DNA from: UBA1258 sp963643225
GTDB taxonomy: Bacteria > Bacillota > Clostridia > Lachnospirales > Lachnospiraceae
Direction of reading: 5' to 3'
DNA: 64,000 nt
NCBI GenBank assembly: GCA_963643225.1
Contig: CAVIIX010000002.1
Span: 77,267 to 141,266 of the forward strand
Made by a program: the position numbers and the translations under genes. Under the pieces are notes generated by a model. The model saw only the letters and a program-made list of their open reading frames with translations, searched no databases and was not told the origin of the DNA. This document shows positions 26,482 through 34,367 of this stretch, piece by piece; the stretch's first letter is position 1; every line of letters begins with the position of its first letter.

Positions 26482-26518
26482 TGTCGCAAGGATGCGACAT
26501 CTTAATTCCAAGGAGGAA
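26482..26518 (+). promoter_or_regulatory. tandem CsrA-binding hairpins in the flagellin leader
   Basis: Site 1 is TGTCGCA, loop AGGA, TGCGACA (7-bp stem), close to the CsrA consensus CARGGAUG. Site 2 is TTCC, loop AAGGA, GGAA, and includes the Shine-Dalgarno. The two GGA triplets are 22 bases apart, suitable for one CsrA dimer to bridge and block ribosome entry, as known for Bacillus hag. Confidence 0.8.
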
Positions 26519-26523
26519 CAAAT

Positions 26524-27336
26524 ATGGTAGTACAACACAACATTACAGCGATGAACTCAAACAGAATGCTCAATGTTACCACTAGCGCACAGGCTAAGTC
26601 GACCGAGAAATTATCTTCCGGTTATAAGATTAACCGTGCAGCAGATGATGCAGCTGGTCTTGCAATCAGTGAAAAAATGCGTCGTCAGATTCGTGGCTTA
26701 ACACAGGCATCTGCAAACGCTCAGGATGGTATCTCCTGCGTACAGACAGCAGAAGGCGCATTGGCTGAAGTACATGATATGCTTCAGAGAATGAACGAGC
26801 TTGCAGTTCAGGCATCTAACGGCACACAGACTGACGTGGACCGTAGTTACATCGATTCTGAAATTCAGGCATTAAAGACTGAAATTGACCGTGTAGCTTC
26901 ATCCACAACCTTTAATGAACAGAAACTACTTGATGGTTCATTTACCGGAAAGAATCTTCAGGTTGGTTCAGAAAAAGGAGATAGCATTGAAATCAAAATA
27001 GATGGCATGACGCTTAACGACTTAGCAGTTAAAAATGCAACGGTTAAAACTTATACAAATGCTCAGACTGCAATCAAAACGATTAAAGAATCTCTTGCTA
27101 CAATTTCAAAACAGAGATCTGCTCTTGGTGCTATTCAGAACAGACTTGAGCACACAATTAAGAACCTCGATAACGTTGTTGAAAACACCACATCAGCTGA
27201 AAGTGCTATCCGTGATACAGATATGGCTACTGAAATGGTTACATATTCTAACAACAATATCCTTGCTCAGGCGGGTACTGCAATGCTTACTCAGGCAAAT
27301 CAGTCTAACCAGAATGTTTTATCATTGCTTCAGTAA
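26524..27336 (+). CDS. hag: flagellin
   Basis: The filament subunit, 270 residues. The N-terminal D0/D1 (VVQHNITAMNSNRML, then STEKLSSGYKINRAADDAAG) and C-terminal NNILAQAGTAMLTQANQS are canonical. The central region is only about 60 residues, so this is a minimal flagellin with little or no D2/D3 surface domain. Ser/Thr in the central part (residues about 130-170) are possible glycosylation sites for the adjacent sugar genes. It has a strong AAGGAGG site, a sigma-28 promoter and CsrA sites. Confidence 0.96.
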   Translation: MVVQHNITAMNSNRMLNVTTSAQAKSTEKLSSGYKINRAADDAAGLAISEKMRRQIRGLTQASANAQDGISCVQTAEGALAEVHDMLQRMNELAVQASNGTQTDVDRSYIDSEIQALKTEIDRVASSTTFNEQKLLDGSFTGKNLQVGSEKGDSIEIKIDGMTLNDLAVKNATVKTYTNAQTAIKTIKESLATISKQRSALGAIQNRLEHTIKNLDNVVENTTSAESAIRDTDMATEMVTYSNNNILAQAGTAMLTQANQSNQNVLSLLQ

Positions 27337-27351
27337 AAAATTGACCATAAA

Positions 27352-27379
27352 GGGCTGGCCGAAGGGCCAGTCCTTTTTT
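27352..27379 (+). terminator. flagellin terminator
   Basis: GGGCTGGCC, loop GAAG-type, GGCCAGTCC then six T residues: a 9-bp stem with one G-U pair. It runs directly into the following repeat. Confidence 0.9.
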
Positions 27380-27466
27380 ACAATATATGAAATTGCTTTG
27401 CAATTTCATATATTGTAAAAAGGCACTACGTGCCAAGGATGCGCACTCGCGCGAAAGGAATATGTC
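27375..27466. repeat. hairpin-rich repeat element, copy 1
   Basis: Begins with a perfect 22-bp inverted repeat around a 3-base loop (27375-27396 with 27400-27421), then GGCAC-TAC-GTGCC and GCGC-ACTC-GCGC, ending at TATGTC. The same layout and most bases recur at 41575-41667. Here two further perfect hairpins follow (GTCGC-CTTA-GCGAC, AGCGC-TCG-GCGCT) up to 27490. No coding capacity. Confidence 0.75.
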
Positions 27467-27506
27467 GCCTTAGCGACAGCGCTCGGCGCTTTAGTTTCGC
27501 AAGAGA

Positions 27507-29030
27507 TTAGCAGCCCTTAATTTTTAATCCGCTGTCAGAAAGATTCTTGAAGGTGATATCAGGGTGTGCTTCAATAATGCTTTCAATTTGACTTGAATAG
27601 CTTAAAAATACGTCTGTGGTTAAAACAGTAGAGCCTGTAACGCTTTCTGCTTTAAGCATATTATCGGTTGATACTGACTTATAATCCATTGTGCCCTCTG
27701 CGTGAGATTTATTGAAAGGATATGCTAAATCCAAACCTGCAAATTCGATATATTCTGCGCCCATATATATTGCAGCTTCTATAGCAAGGGTAATAACTGT
27801 ACCGCTTGTATATACTATCGATAAATTCCGCTCGTTTAAATATTTAATGATTTCAGGCAGATTGCCGGTTGGAAAAAGGTATTTTTGCCCGTACCAGCTT
27901 TTGCCAAAATCCAATGCCGCATCACAACTGACTATCAGCGTTGAATTAAAATCAGAAACACCCTCTATGTGACCAAAGGTCCTCTTTTGAGGATCAAGAA
28001 CGCATACATAATCAGGATGAATTCCATAATTTAAAAGTTTTTTATATACTGTTGACGCTGCAATAATTTTATACGTGTCATGCTTATTTTTTATATATTC
28101 AAGCACAGAATCCAATGAAGGCCCGGCGGCAACAACAATCCATTTTTTTGATATAAATTTCTGTGGGAGAAATTGCTTTACATTGCGTATATTTGCATAA
28201 AAATTAATAAGACATGAATCCCTAAAGGCAAAATGAGTTGTTATGTTTGACTGGAAATCTTTTGCAATGCCTGATATATCAGCCGGCATATATGACAATA
28301 ATCTTGGAGACAAATAATAATTCACCTGACTATAAGGATTTCGATCACTGATGTTTAAAAGAAAGGTTTCGAATAAGGCTGTGGCATTTTCGTTATATAT
28401 ATAATGAAAATCTGATTTTGGGATTTTATTAAGAACGCCATATTTGTCCTGCAATTCTTTCATGTGACGATCATATTCGTATACATATATATCAACAGCC
28501 CCGCTTGACAAATTATAAATTTCCATGGGCAGATACCCTAATCCGCTTAAAAAAATGTGAAATGCTTCAGATTCAGGATTTAAAAGTTGTTTTGCTAATG
28601 TCTTTGCTTCAAATACCGGATTAACAGTGCTGTGAATGAAAGAACCGTCACCCTCATGGTAAAGTGTAGGTGCACCTGATTTTGAAGAGATTATATGCCA
28701 GTTTCCGTAATAGTCATCTGTATCATTAATATATTTTACAGTTTCATAAAATTCACAAATTAATTCATGCTCGATCATGGACGAAAACAGACAATCTGAT
28801 ATTCCGTTTACACCTTTAGCTATTTCTAAAGCAGTGCTTAAAAGCTTGTTATAATTTGATGAAGCCTCCTTAGGCAGAAATTCGCCTAATTCCGTTATTT
28901 TTTTTGTAGCCTGATTCCAAAGTCTGGAAGCTTCCAAAAAGCGATCCTCTTTACACGCAAGCGCTAAATCAAGCAGGTCTGTGGATATAGATGAATAGTC
29001 AAAAAATTTTGATGAATGCATTTCTGTCAT
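27507..29030 (-). CDS. motility accessory factor, DUF115/Maf-type glycosyltransferase
   Basis: A protein of 507 residues in the family that adds sugars such as pseudaminic or legionaminic acid to flagellin in other bacteria. The DUF115 core starts with IVVAAGPSLDSVLEYI near residue 297, continues with IHPDYVCVLDPQ and GLDLAYPFN, and is preceded by a variable helical N-terminal half. It converges on flagellin. The start at 29030 is used because GAAGGTG lies 7 bases ahead; an earlier in-frame ATG lacks one. Confidence 0.82.
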   Translation of the reverse strand: MTEMHSSKFFDYSSISTDLLDLALACKEDRFLEASRLWNQATKKITELGEFLPKEASSNYNKLLSTALEIAKGVNGISDCLFSSMIEHELICEFYETVKYINDTDDYYGNWHIISSKSGAPTLYHEGDGSFIHSTVNPVFEAKTLAKQLLNPESEAFHIFLSGLGYLPMEIYNLSSGAVDIYVYEYDRHMKELQDKYGVLNKIPKSDFHYIYNENATALFETFLLNISDRNPYSQVNYYLSPRLLSYMPADISGIAKDFQSNITTHFAFRDSCLINFYANIRNVKQFLPQKFISKKWIVVAAGPSLDSVLEYIKNKHDTYKIIAASTVYKKLLNYGIHPDYVCVLDPQKRTFGHIEGVSDFNSTLIVSCDAALDFGKSWYGQKYLFPTGNLPEIIKYLNERNLSIVYTSGTVITLAIEAAIYMGAEYIEFAGLDLAYPFNKSHAEGTMDYKSVSTDNMLKAESVTGSTVLTTDVFLSYSSQIESIIEAHPDITFKNLSDSGLKIKGC

Positions 29031-29140
29031 GATTACACCTTCTTTTAATATAAGCATAAATATTATACCATGCACGAAAGTAATAGACTAGTTACAAACA
29101 AAATATCTATTGCCTGTAATCTTGTGAAATAAAACTAAAT

Positions 29141-29148
29141 GCCGATAT
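29141..29148 (+). promoter_or_regulatory. possible sigma-28 -10 box before the methyltransferase-glycosyltransferase gene
   Basis: GCCGATAT is a perfect SigD -10 sequence 31 bases before the gene, but no TAAA stands at the right distance (TTGT is found there). Confidence 0.4.
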
Positions 29149-29179
29149 AATAAGTAATAAATGTAGAGAGGTAACGGGT

Positions 29180-31258
29180 ATGAATGCAGAAGTAATGAAA
29201 GCATTAGCAGATGTAAAAAAAATAATAGAAGAAATTGCCGGAAAAACAAAAGAAAAACTTGCGCAAAATATAAATGCGAGCGAGATAACGGTGCTTCCGG
29301 AGGCCATTAAGCTGCTTGAATCGATTGTGCCTAAAGATATATATGCTGACTATAAGGATTTTTTTGAAACATTTTCATGCTTTTGCAAAAATTTTTTAAA
29401 CGGCGGACAAACTACAGAATGTAATGAAAATTTGTTTTCATCTGTTGAGCTTTTACTTGAATGTGTTGATGATATAGAAAATCGAATTGCTGATATAAAT
29501 TATAAATGCGCAATTTGTGGCAGTAGTTTTGGATATCTTCCTCTGAATGATTATTACGACAAAGAGCAGGAAAAGTATGGAACTATCAGACACATTTCTG
29601 AAACGATTAATATATATAATTATTTTTGCAGAAAATGTCACTGCTTTGACAGAGAGAGACTAATCGTTGATTTTTTAAAACGAATAGGATTGCCATATAT
29701 GAAACCAAATAAAAAAATCCTGCAGTTTGCTCCGTCTTTAGCACTCGAACAATGGATTATTAAAAACTGCCCTAATGCGGAATACCTTTCAACGGATTTA
29801 TATATGGAAAATGTTTCCTTTAAAGCAGACATTCAGAACCTTAATATGCTTGAGAATGAAAGCATTGATTTTTGGATTTGTTCACATGTGCTTGAACATG
29901 TGCAGGATGATAAAGCTGCTCTTAGAGAATTAAACCGTATTCTTAAACCCGGCGGGGTTGGTTTGTTTTTAGTGCCTGTTTCACTTGATATGGACTATAT
30001 AGATGAAGAATGGGGACTTTCTGAAAGCGAAAACTGGAGACGCTTCGGACAGGGCGATCATTTAAGAAGATACGGAAAGAGTGCTCTTATAGAAAGATTA
30101 AATGAATGCGATTTTTACGTTTCCGAATATAATAAAAACGTTATTTTGCAAGAAAGCTTTGCACAAAACGCATTTACAGATACAAGTACGTTGTACGTTC
30201 TTACTAAATACGAAACAAATATAGAAGAAATTCTACAAAGATTTTCGAAGGAGGAGGCTCTTAATGAAGATGAAATGCCTCTTGTAAGCGTTTGTATGTC
30301 TGCATACAATCACGAGCCCTTTGTAGAAGAAGCTATATTAAGTGTTTTGAACCAGACCTACAAAAATATAGAATTCTTGGTGGCCGATGATTTTTCAACG
30401 GATAATACTGCAGAAATTATGAAGAAATATTCAGACAGATTTTCTTATGAATATTATGCAAAGGAAAATAATAGCGGGCTTGGAGCATGGCTTGTTGAAA
30501 GGGCTAAGGGAGAATATATATGCCTTATGAATTCAGACGATATATGGGAGCCTGATAAAATAGAGAAGCAGTTAAAATTTTTGAAAAGAAATCCACAATA
30601 TGCGGCGGCCTTTACCTGGTGTGACTATGTGGATCAAAATCTTCAACATATAAGCTGTGATATATTTTACACTGAAAATAAAGAAAAAGAGCAGTGGCTG
30701 AAAACGTTTTTCTTAAATGGCAACTGCCTTTGTCATCCATCAATAATGATAAAGGGAGAAATTTATAAAAAACTTCTTACCATTGACACAGCGAAATACA
30801 GACAGCTGCCGGATTTTGGAATGTGGGTTTCTCTTGTGCAAAAGGAAGAGATATATGTGTTGCAGGAAGTGCTTGTGAAAATGCGCAGATATTCTTCAGA
30901 TGCACGAGAAAATGTCTCCATAGCTTCATATGAAAACAAGTGCCGAGATAACAATGAAAATTTTCATATTTGGTACAATACGTTTAAAAACATGGATGGC
31001 TCGTATTTTAAGAGGGCTTTTTCGGAATTTCTTATAAATAAAAATGCTGCAACCGAAACAGAAATAAGATGCGAAAAGTTTATGCTGTTAAAGCGTGTGA
31101 ATGGAGAAAATGTAAAATTAATTACAATGCTTTTGTTTTATGACTGGTGGGATTTGAACCTTAAGGAATGTCTTGAAAAACAATATTCATACACCATAAA
31201 GGATTTTTATAAGCTTTCTGCAGAAGCGGGATTGGGTAAATACATATACGAAGGGTAG
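29180..31258 (+). CDS. fused SAM methyltransferase and family-2 glycosyltransferase
   Basis: Two enzymes in one chain of 692 residues. Residues about 110-155 hold four cysteines in CxxC pairs (CAIC at 110-113, CRKC near 151-154), a probable zinc ribbon. Residues about 165-330 form a class I methyltransferase with SHVLEHVQDDKAALRELNRI and LKPGGVG. From about 366 on there is a GT-A glycosyltransferase: PLVSVCMSAYNHEP, VADDFSTDN and the metal-binding MNSDDIWEPDK. Placed between Maf and an aminotransferase, it probably builds and methylates a flagellin glycan. The N-terminal 100 residues are helical and unassigned. Confidence 0.82.
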   Translation: MNAEVMKALADVKKIIEEIAGKTKEKLAQNINASEITVLPEAIKLLESIVPKDIYADYKDFFETFSCFCKNFLNGGQTTECNENLFSSVELLLECVDDIENRIADINYKCAICGSSFGYLPLNDYYDKEQEKYGTIRHISETINIYNYFCRKCHCFDRERLIVDFLKRIGLPYMKPNKKILQFAPSLALEQWIIKNCPNAEYLSTDLYMENVSFKADIQNLNMLENESIDFWICSHVLEHVQDDKAALRELNRILKPGGVGLFLVPVSLDMDYIDEEWGLSESENWRRFGQGDHLRRYGKSALIERLNECDFYVSEYNKNVILQESFAQNAFTDTSTLYVLTKYETNIEEILQRFSKEEALNEDEMPLVSVCMSAYNHEPFVEEAILSVLNQTYKNIEFLVADDFSTDNTAEIMKKYSDRFSYEYYAKENNSGLGAWLVERAKGEYICLMNSDDIWEPDKIEKQLKFLKRNPQYAAAFTWCDYVDQNLQHISCDIFYTENKEKEQWLKTFFLNGNCLCHPSIMIKGEIYKKLLTIDTAKYRQLPDFGMWVSLVQKEEIYVLQEVLVKMRRYSSDARENVSIASYENKCRDNNENFHIWYNTFKNMDGSYFKRAFSEFLINKNAATETEIRCEKFMLLKRVNGENVKLITMLLFYDWWDLNLKECLEKQYSYTIKDFYKLSAEAGLGKYIYEG

Positions 31259-31265
31259 TATAAGT

Positions 31266-32384
31266 ATGCAAAATGATGAAAAAATTTTTGTAACAAAAGC
31301 TTCAATGCCGGATTATGAAGAATATATTGAAATGATTAAGTCCTTGTGGGATTCTCATATAATTACAAATATGGGTAAATATCACCAGAAATTGGAGCTT
31401 GCCTTAAGACAGTATCTTTGCGTTCCGGAACTTTCCCTTATGGTTAACGGACACATGGCTTTGGAAATGGCAATTCAGGCTTTTGATTTTCCCAAAGGCA
31501 GTGAAGTTATTACAACTCCCTTTACCTTTATTTCCACAACACATGCAATTATCAGGAATGGACTGAAGCCGGTTTTTTGCGACATTAACCCTGTAAATTT
31601 TACAATTGACGTTGATAAAATCGAAGAATTGATTACTGAAAAAACCGTAGCAATTGTTCCTGTTCACGTATATGGGAATGTATGTGACGTTGAAAAAATA
31701 CAGGAAATAGCATACAAATACAGTCTGAAGGTTATTTATGATGCCTGCCATGCTTTTGGTGAAACAATAAATGGTAACGGAATAGGAAATTTTGGAGATG
31801 CATCGGTATTTTCATTCCATGCAACTAAGGTTTTTAACACAATTGAAGGTGGCGCGGTAACATTTAAGAATCATGAAATTTATGAAAAATTGTTTAATTT
31901 GAAAAATTTTGGCATTCATGGTGAGGAATTAATTCAGGATGTAGGAGCAAATGCAAAGCTGAATGAATTTTGCGCCATTATGGGGCTATGCAATCTAAAG
32001 AAGGTTGATGAAAATATATCGCTTCGTAAATGCAAATTTGAAATATATGATAGCTTTCTTAGAGAAAGTTATCATATAGAAACTCCGATGATGAATGAAT
32101 TAAATATACGACACAACTATGGATATTATTATTGTATATTTAAAAATAACGAAGAAAGAAACACAATATACGAAACCTTAAGAGAACATGAAATTTATCC
32201 AAGAAAATATTTCTATCCGATAGCATCGGACGCAGCTTGCTTTAAACAAAAATATAAAGATATTGATGTTAATGTGGCCAGAAATATTTCCTTAAGAATT
32301 TTAGTCCTGCCTTTATATCCGGAACTTGCTGATGAAAAAATTGAACAAATTTGCAAAATCATATTGAAAACAGTTAAGGCTTAA
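31266..32384 (+). CDS. DegT/DnrJ/EryC1-family sugar aminotransferase
   Basis: A PLP-dependent enzyme (372 residues) that turns keto nucleotide-sugars into amino sugars. The internal aldimine lysine is K188 in HATKVFNTIEGG. VIYDACHAFGE near 157-167 carries the cofactor-contacting aspartate, and FTFISTTHAIIRNGLKPVFC is typical of the family. It begins 7 bases after the fusion gene, so it is co-transcribed. No sugar dehydratase or epimerase lies nearby, so the nucleotide-sugar precursor must be made elsewhere. Confidence 0.88.
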   Translation: MQNDEKIFVTKASMPDYEEYIEMIKSLWDSHIITNMGKYHQKLELALRQYLCVPELSLMVNGHMALEMAIQAFDFPKGSEVITTPFTFISTTHAIIRNGLKPVFCDINPVNFTIDVDKIEELITEKTVAIVPVHVYGNVCDVEKIQEIAYKYSLKVIYDACHAFGETINGNGIGNFGDASVFSFHATKVFNTIEGGAVTFKNHEIYEKLFNLKNFGIHGEELIQDVGANAKLNEFCAIMGLCNLKKVDENISLRKCKFEIYDSFLRESYHIETPMMNELNIRHNYGYYYCIFKNNEERNTIYETLREHEIYPRKYFYPIASDAACFKQKYKDIDVNVARNISLRILVLPLYPELADEKIEQICKIILKTVKA

Positions 32385-32387
32385 AGT

Positions 32388-33536
32388 CTATGAAAGGCCT
32401 GCTTCCTTTAATATTTTTTCAAGCACAATATCATAAGTGTAATTGCTGCATATTTTTTCATACCCTTTTTGCCTGATGCAATTTCGCTCATCCTCATGAG
32501 CTAAATAATATTTAATTAATTCAAGCAGTTCTTCTTTTGATGAAAATACGACAAGGTCCTCGTTTGCCTTAAACAGCTCAAAGAGCTCCGGACACCAGGC
32601 TGTGATTAAGAATCCTCTGCAGGCCAATACATCAAAAACGCGAAGAGAGACTCCACTGTGGATATTGCGTGGAGGAAAGTGAAGATTAATTTTGGAATTA
32701 TAAAAAATCTTAGGCATTACAGTTTCATAGTCAGCAAAGCCTCTGTAAGCGGCTTTTATTTTTTTGTTTAATTTGCTTCCGGTGTAAATTGATAATTTAT
32801 AATTTTCGCCGATTGCACTAAGGTAATCCTCTCGCTCTATTCCTGTGAGCTTTTTTTCCAGTATGTAGGCTGCAGCAAATTTTTTACTTATTGAATAACC
32901 GTTAGGAATGGGATTTTTGCTTGCGATTAAAATGTCCTCAGCAAGAGATTTTGAAATAGAGGATTCGAAAAGATTAATTCCATAAAGCTCCTTTTGCGCA
33001 TTTAAAAGACCTTCGATGTATCCGATACTGTAGCTGTCAGTTATATTCATATTTTCGAAAGGCGTTTCGGAATAAAGGTTGCCTACGAAGGAAATATCCT
33101 GAGTAAAATCAGGGTCAAATTCAGCATTTTTGCTAAAAAAAGCGGGATCTGATGCTAAGGTGCAGGGATTCAGATTACTTAAATTGAGTCTGCTTAACCT
33201 AAAGAATTCTTCCTTGTCAAATATAAATTTGTGACTGTAAGCTGAACTGGCAGAAGGAGAATATAACGGGTATACAGGAGAGTCCTGGGTCCAGGAAATA
33301 TAAGGGATTTCAAGTGAATCTCCTATACTTGAGAGAAGCGGAATATAATTGATGCTGAATAAACAGTTTATATGTTCTTTATGTATCAAAATAATGCATT
33401 CTAAAAAAAATGCGGAATCTATTTCATAATTTAAAAACTCTTTTTCAAAAAGAACCACAGTATGTCCCAAACGCTCTAAAGATCGTTTGACTAAATTTTC
33501 ATTACAGGCATTCCATTTGTAAAAAAGAATATTCAT
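32388..33536 (-). CDS. glycosyltransferase, DUF3880/CgeB-like
   Basis: A GT-B-like protein of 382 residues. The N-terminal part (IPYISWTQDSPVYPLY near 90-105) matches DUF3880-type proteins, and the C-terminal part (INLHFPPRNIHSGVSLRVFD, then FLITAWCPELFELF) matches the Glyco_trans_1_2 region. GGAGC precedes the start. The gene is convergent with the aminotransferase with 3 bases between stops and no terminator visible. A role in flagellin or surface glycan synthesis is inferred from its neighbours. Confidence 0.75.
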   Translation of the reverse strand: MNILFYKWNACNENLVKRSLERLGHTVVLFEKEFLNYEIDSAFFLECIILIHKEHINCLFSINYIPLLSSIGDSLEIPYISWTQDSPVYPLYSPSASSAYSHKFIFDKEEFFRLSRLNLSNLNPCTLASDPAFFSKNAEFDPDFTQDISFVGNLYSETPFENMNITDSYSIGYIEGLLNAQKELYGINLFESSISKSLAEDILIASKNPIPNGYSISKKFAAAYILEKKLTGIEREDYLSAIGENYKLSIYTGSKLNKKIKAAYRGFADYETVMPKIFYNSKINLHFPPRNIHSGVSLRVFDVLACRGFLITAWCPELFELFKANEDLVVFSSKEELLELIKYYLAHEDERNCIRQKGYEKICSNYTYDIVLEKILKEAGLS

Positions 33537-33586
33537 TGTAAATGCTCCAATCTATTTTTGGTTAATTAAAGATATTCTTTTATATG

Positions 33587-33617
33587 AGCCGTAGCGAAGC
33601 AAATTGCGAATATCCTT
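33587..33617 (+). repeat. 30-bp interspersed repeat, copy B
   Basis: GAGCC then GTAGCGAAGCAAATTGCGAA and TATCCTTGA, in the 225-base gap before the VanZ-like gene. The rest of this gap is AT-rich without an obvious hairpin or promoter. Confidence 0.65.
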
Positions 33618-33761
33618 GATAAATTAATGCACTTATATACCTAGAATAACAGATAAGAGTGTGGTTTTCAAACAGGAAAGAAATTATTAGAGGAAGGGGT
33701 TAAACATTCTTAATGGCTTTAAGTGTTTTTTTGTAAGCTATTTTGTGCTATTATGTGACTT

Positions 33762-34247
33762 ATGAAAAAGAAAATTCGTAAATTTATTCCGATGCTTATA
33801 GTGATGTTACTCATATTTTTCTTTAGCTGTATGGAAGGAGATGAGTCGGCGGATACAAGCGGTGCGTTTTTGAAGGCCTTTGTAAAACTTGTGAAGGGCA
33901 TGTCTCATAAGGATTTTTCCGTGGAGGTATTAGGGGCGGCTCACCTTATTATAAGAAAGTGCGCCCATTTTTCCGAATATCTTGCTTTAGGCGTAACTGT
34001 TATGCTGTGGATGTGGGATTTGGTGAAAACTACAAGGTGCGGGCTTTTGTATCCAGAGCTTGTGTGCATGCTGTATGCCGCAACCGACGAGCTCCATCAG
34101 TATTTTGTGCCGGGGCGTTATGGCACCTGGACGGACGTATTGATTGATTCCTGCGGTGCCTTCACCGGAATTTTTATTTTCTATAAAATATATAAAAGCC
34201 GCGAAAATAAAGGGAAATCCGGCAATTTACAGATAGAATTACCTTAA
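33762..34247 (+). CDS. VanZ-like membrane protein
   Basis: An integral membrane protein of 161 residues. The family motifs RKCAHFSEYLALG near 68-80 and ATDELHQYFVPGRYGTWTD near 107-125 are clear, with four hydrophobic spans. VanZ proteins give low-level teicoplanin resistance in enterococci; most chromosomal homologues have unknown roles in the cell envelope. No good ribosome binding site is visible (AT-rich leader). Confidence 0.85.
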   Translation: MKKKIRKFIPMLIVMLLIFFFSCMEGDESADTSGAFLKAFVKLVKGMSHKDFSVEVLGAAHLIIRKCAHFSEYLALGVTVMLWMWDLVKTTRCGLLYPELVCMLYAATDELHQYFVPGRYGTWTDVLIDSCGAFTGIFIFYKIYKSRENKGKSGNLQIELP

Positions 34248-34270
34248 TTAAATGACTTTTGCAACAATTC

Positions 34271-34299
34271 TTGCTTTATTCTTTTCACTATGATATCAT
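34271..34299 (+). promoter_or_regulatory. possible promoter of the FliD-like gene
   Basis: TTGCTT, 17 bases, TATCAT: a moderate sigma-A-type match. No sigma-28 pattern was found here. The leader of about 60 bases contains the GGA-loop hairpin. Confidence 0.4.
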
Positions 34300-34322
34300 G
34301 AAAACAAAAAATGCCTAAGTAT

Positions 34323-34337
34323 GCGCAGGGATAGCGC
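34323..34337 (+). promoter_or_regulatory. candidate CsrA-binding hairpin before the FliD-like gene
   Basis: GCGC, loop AGGGATA, GCGC. The sequence CAGGGAT matches the CsrA core CARGGAU, and further GGA triplets lie in the purine-rich Shine-Dalgarno 20 bases on. Confidence 0.55.
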
Positions 34338-34367
34338 GGCACCTATCATGGAGGAAAGGAGGAGCTT

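Noticed and set aside
16177..27336. Late flagellar block as a horizontally acquired island
   Set aside because: Codon and base composition look like the ribosomal genes, and the order matches that expected for the lineage; no mobility genes are present.
27375..27490. CRISPR-like or attachment-site interpretation of the hairpin series
   Set aside because: The hairpins differ from each other in sequence and spacing, so there is no repeat-spacer pattern and no integrase nearby.
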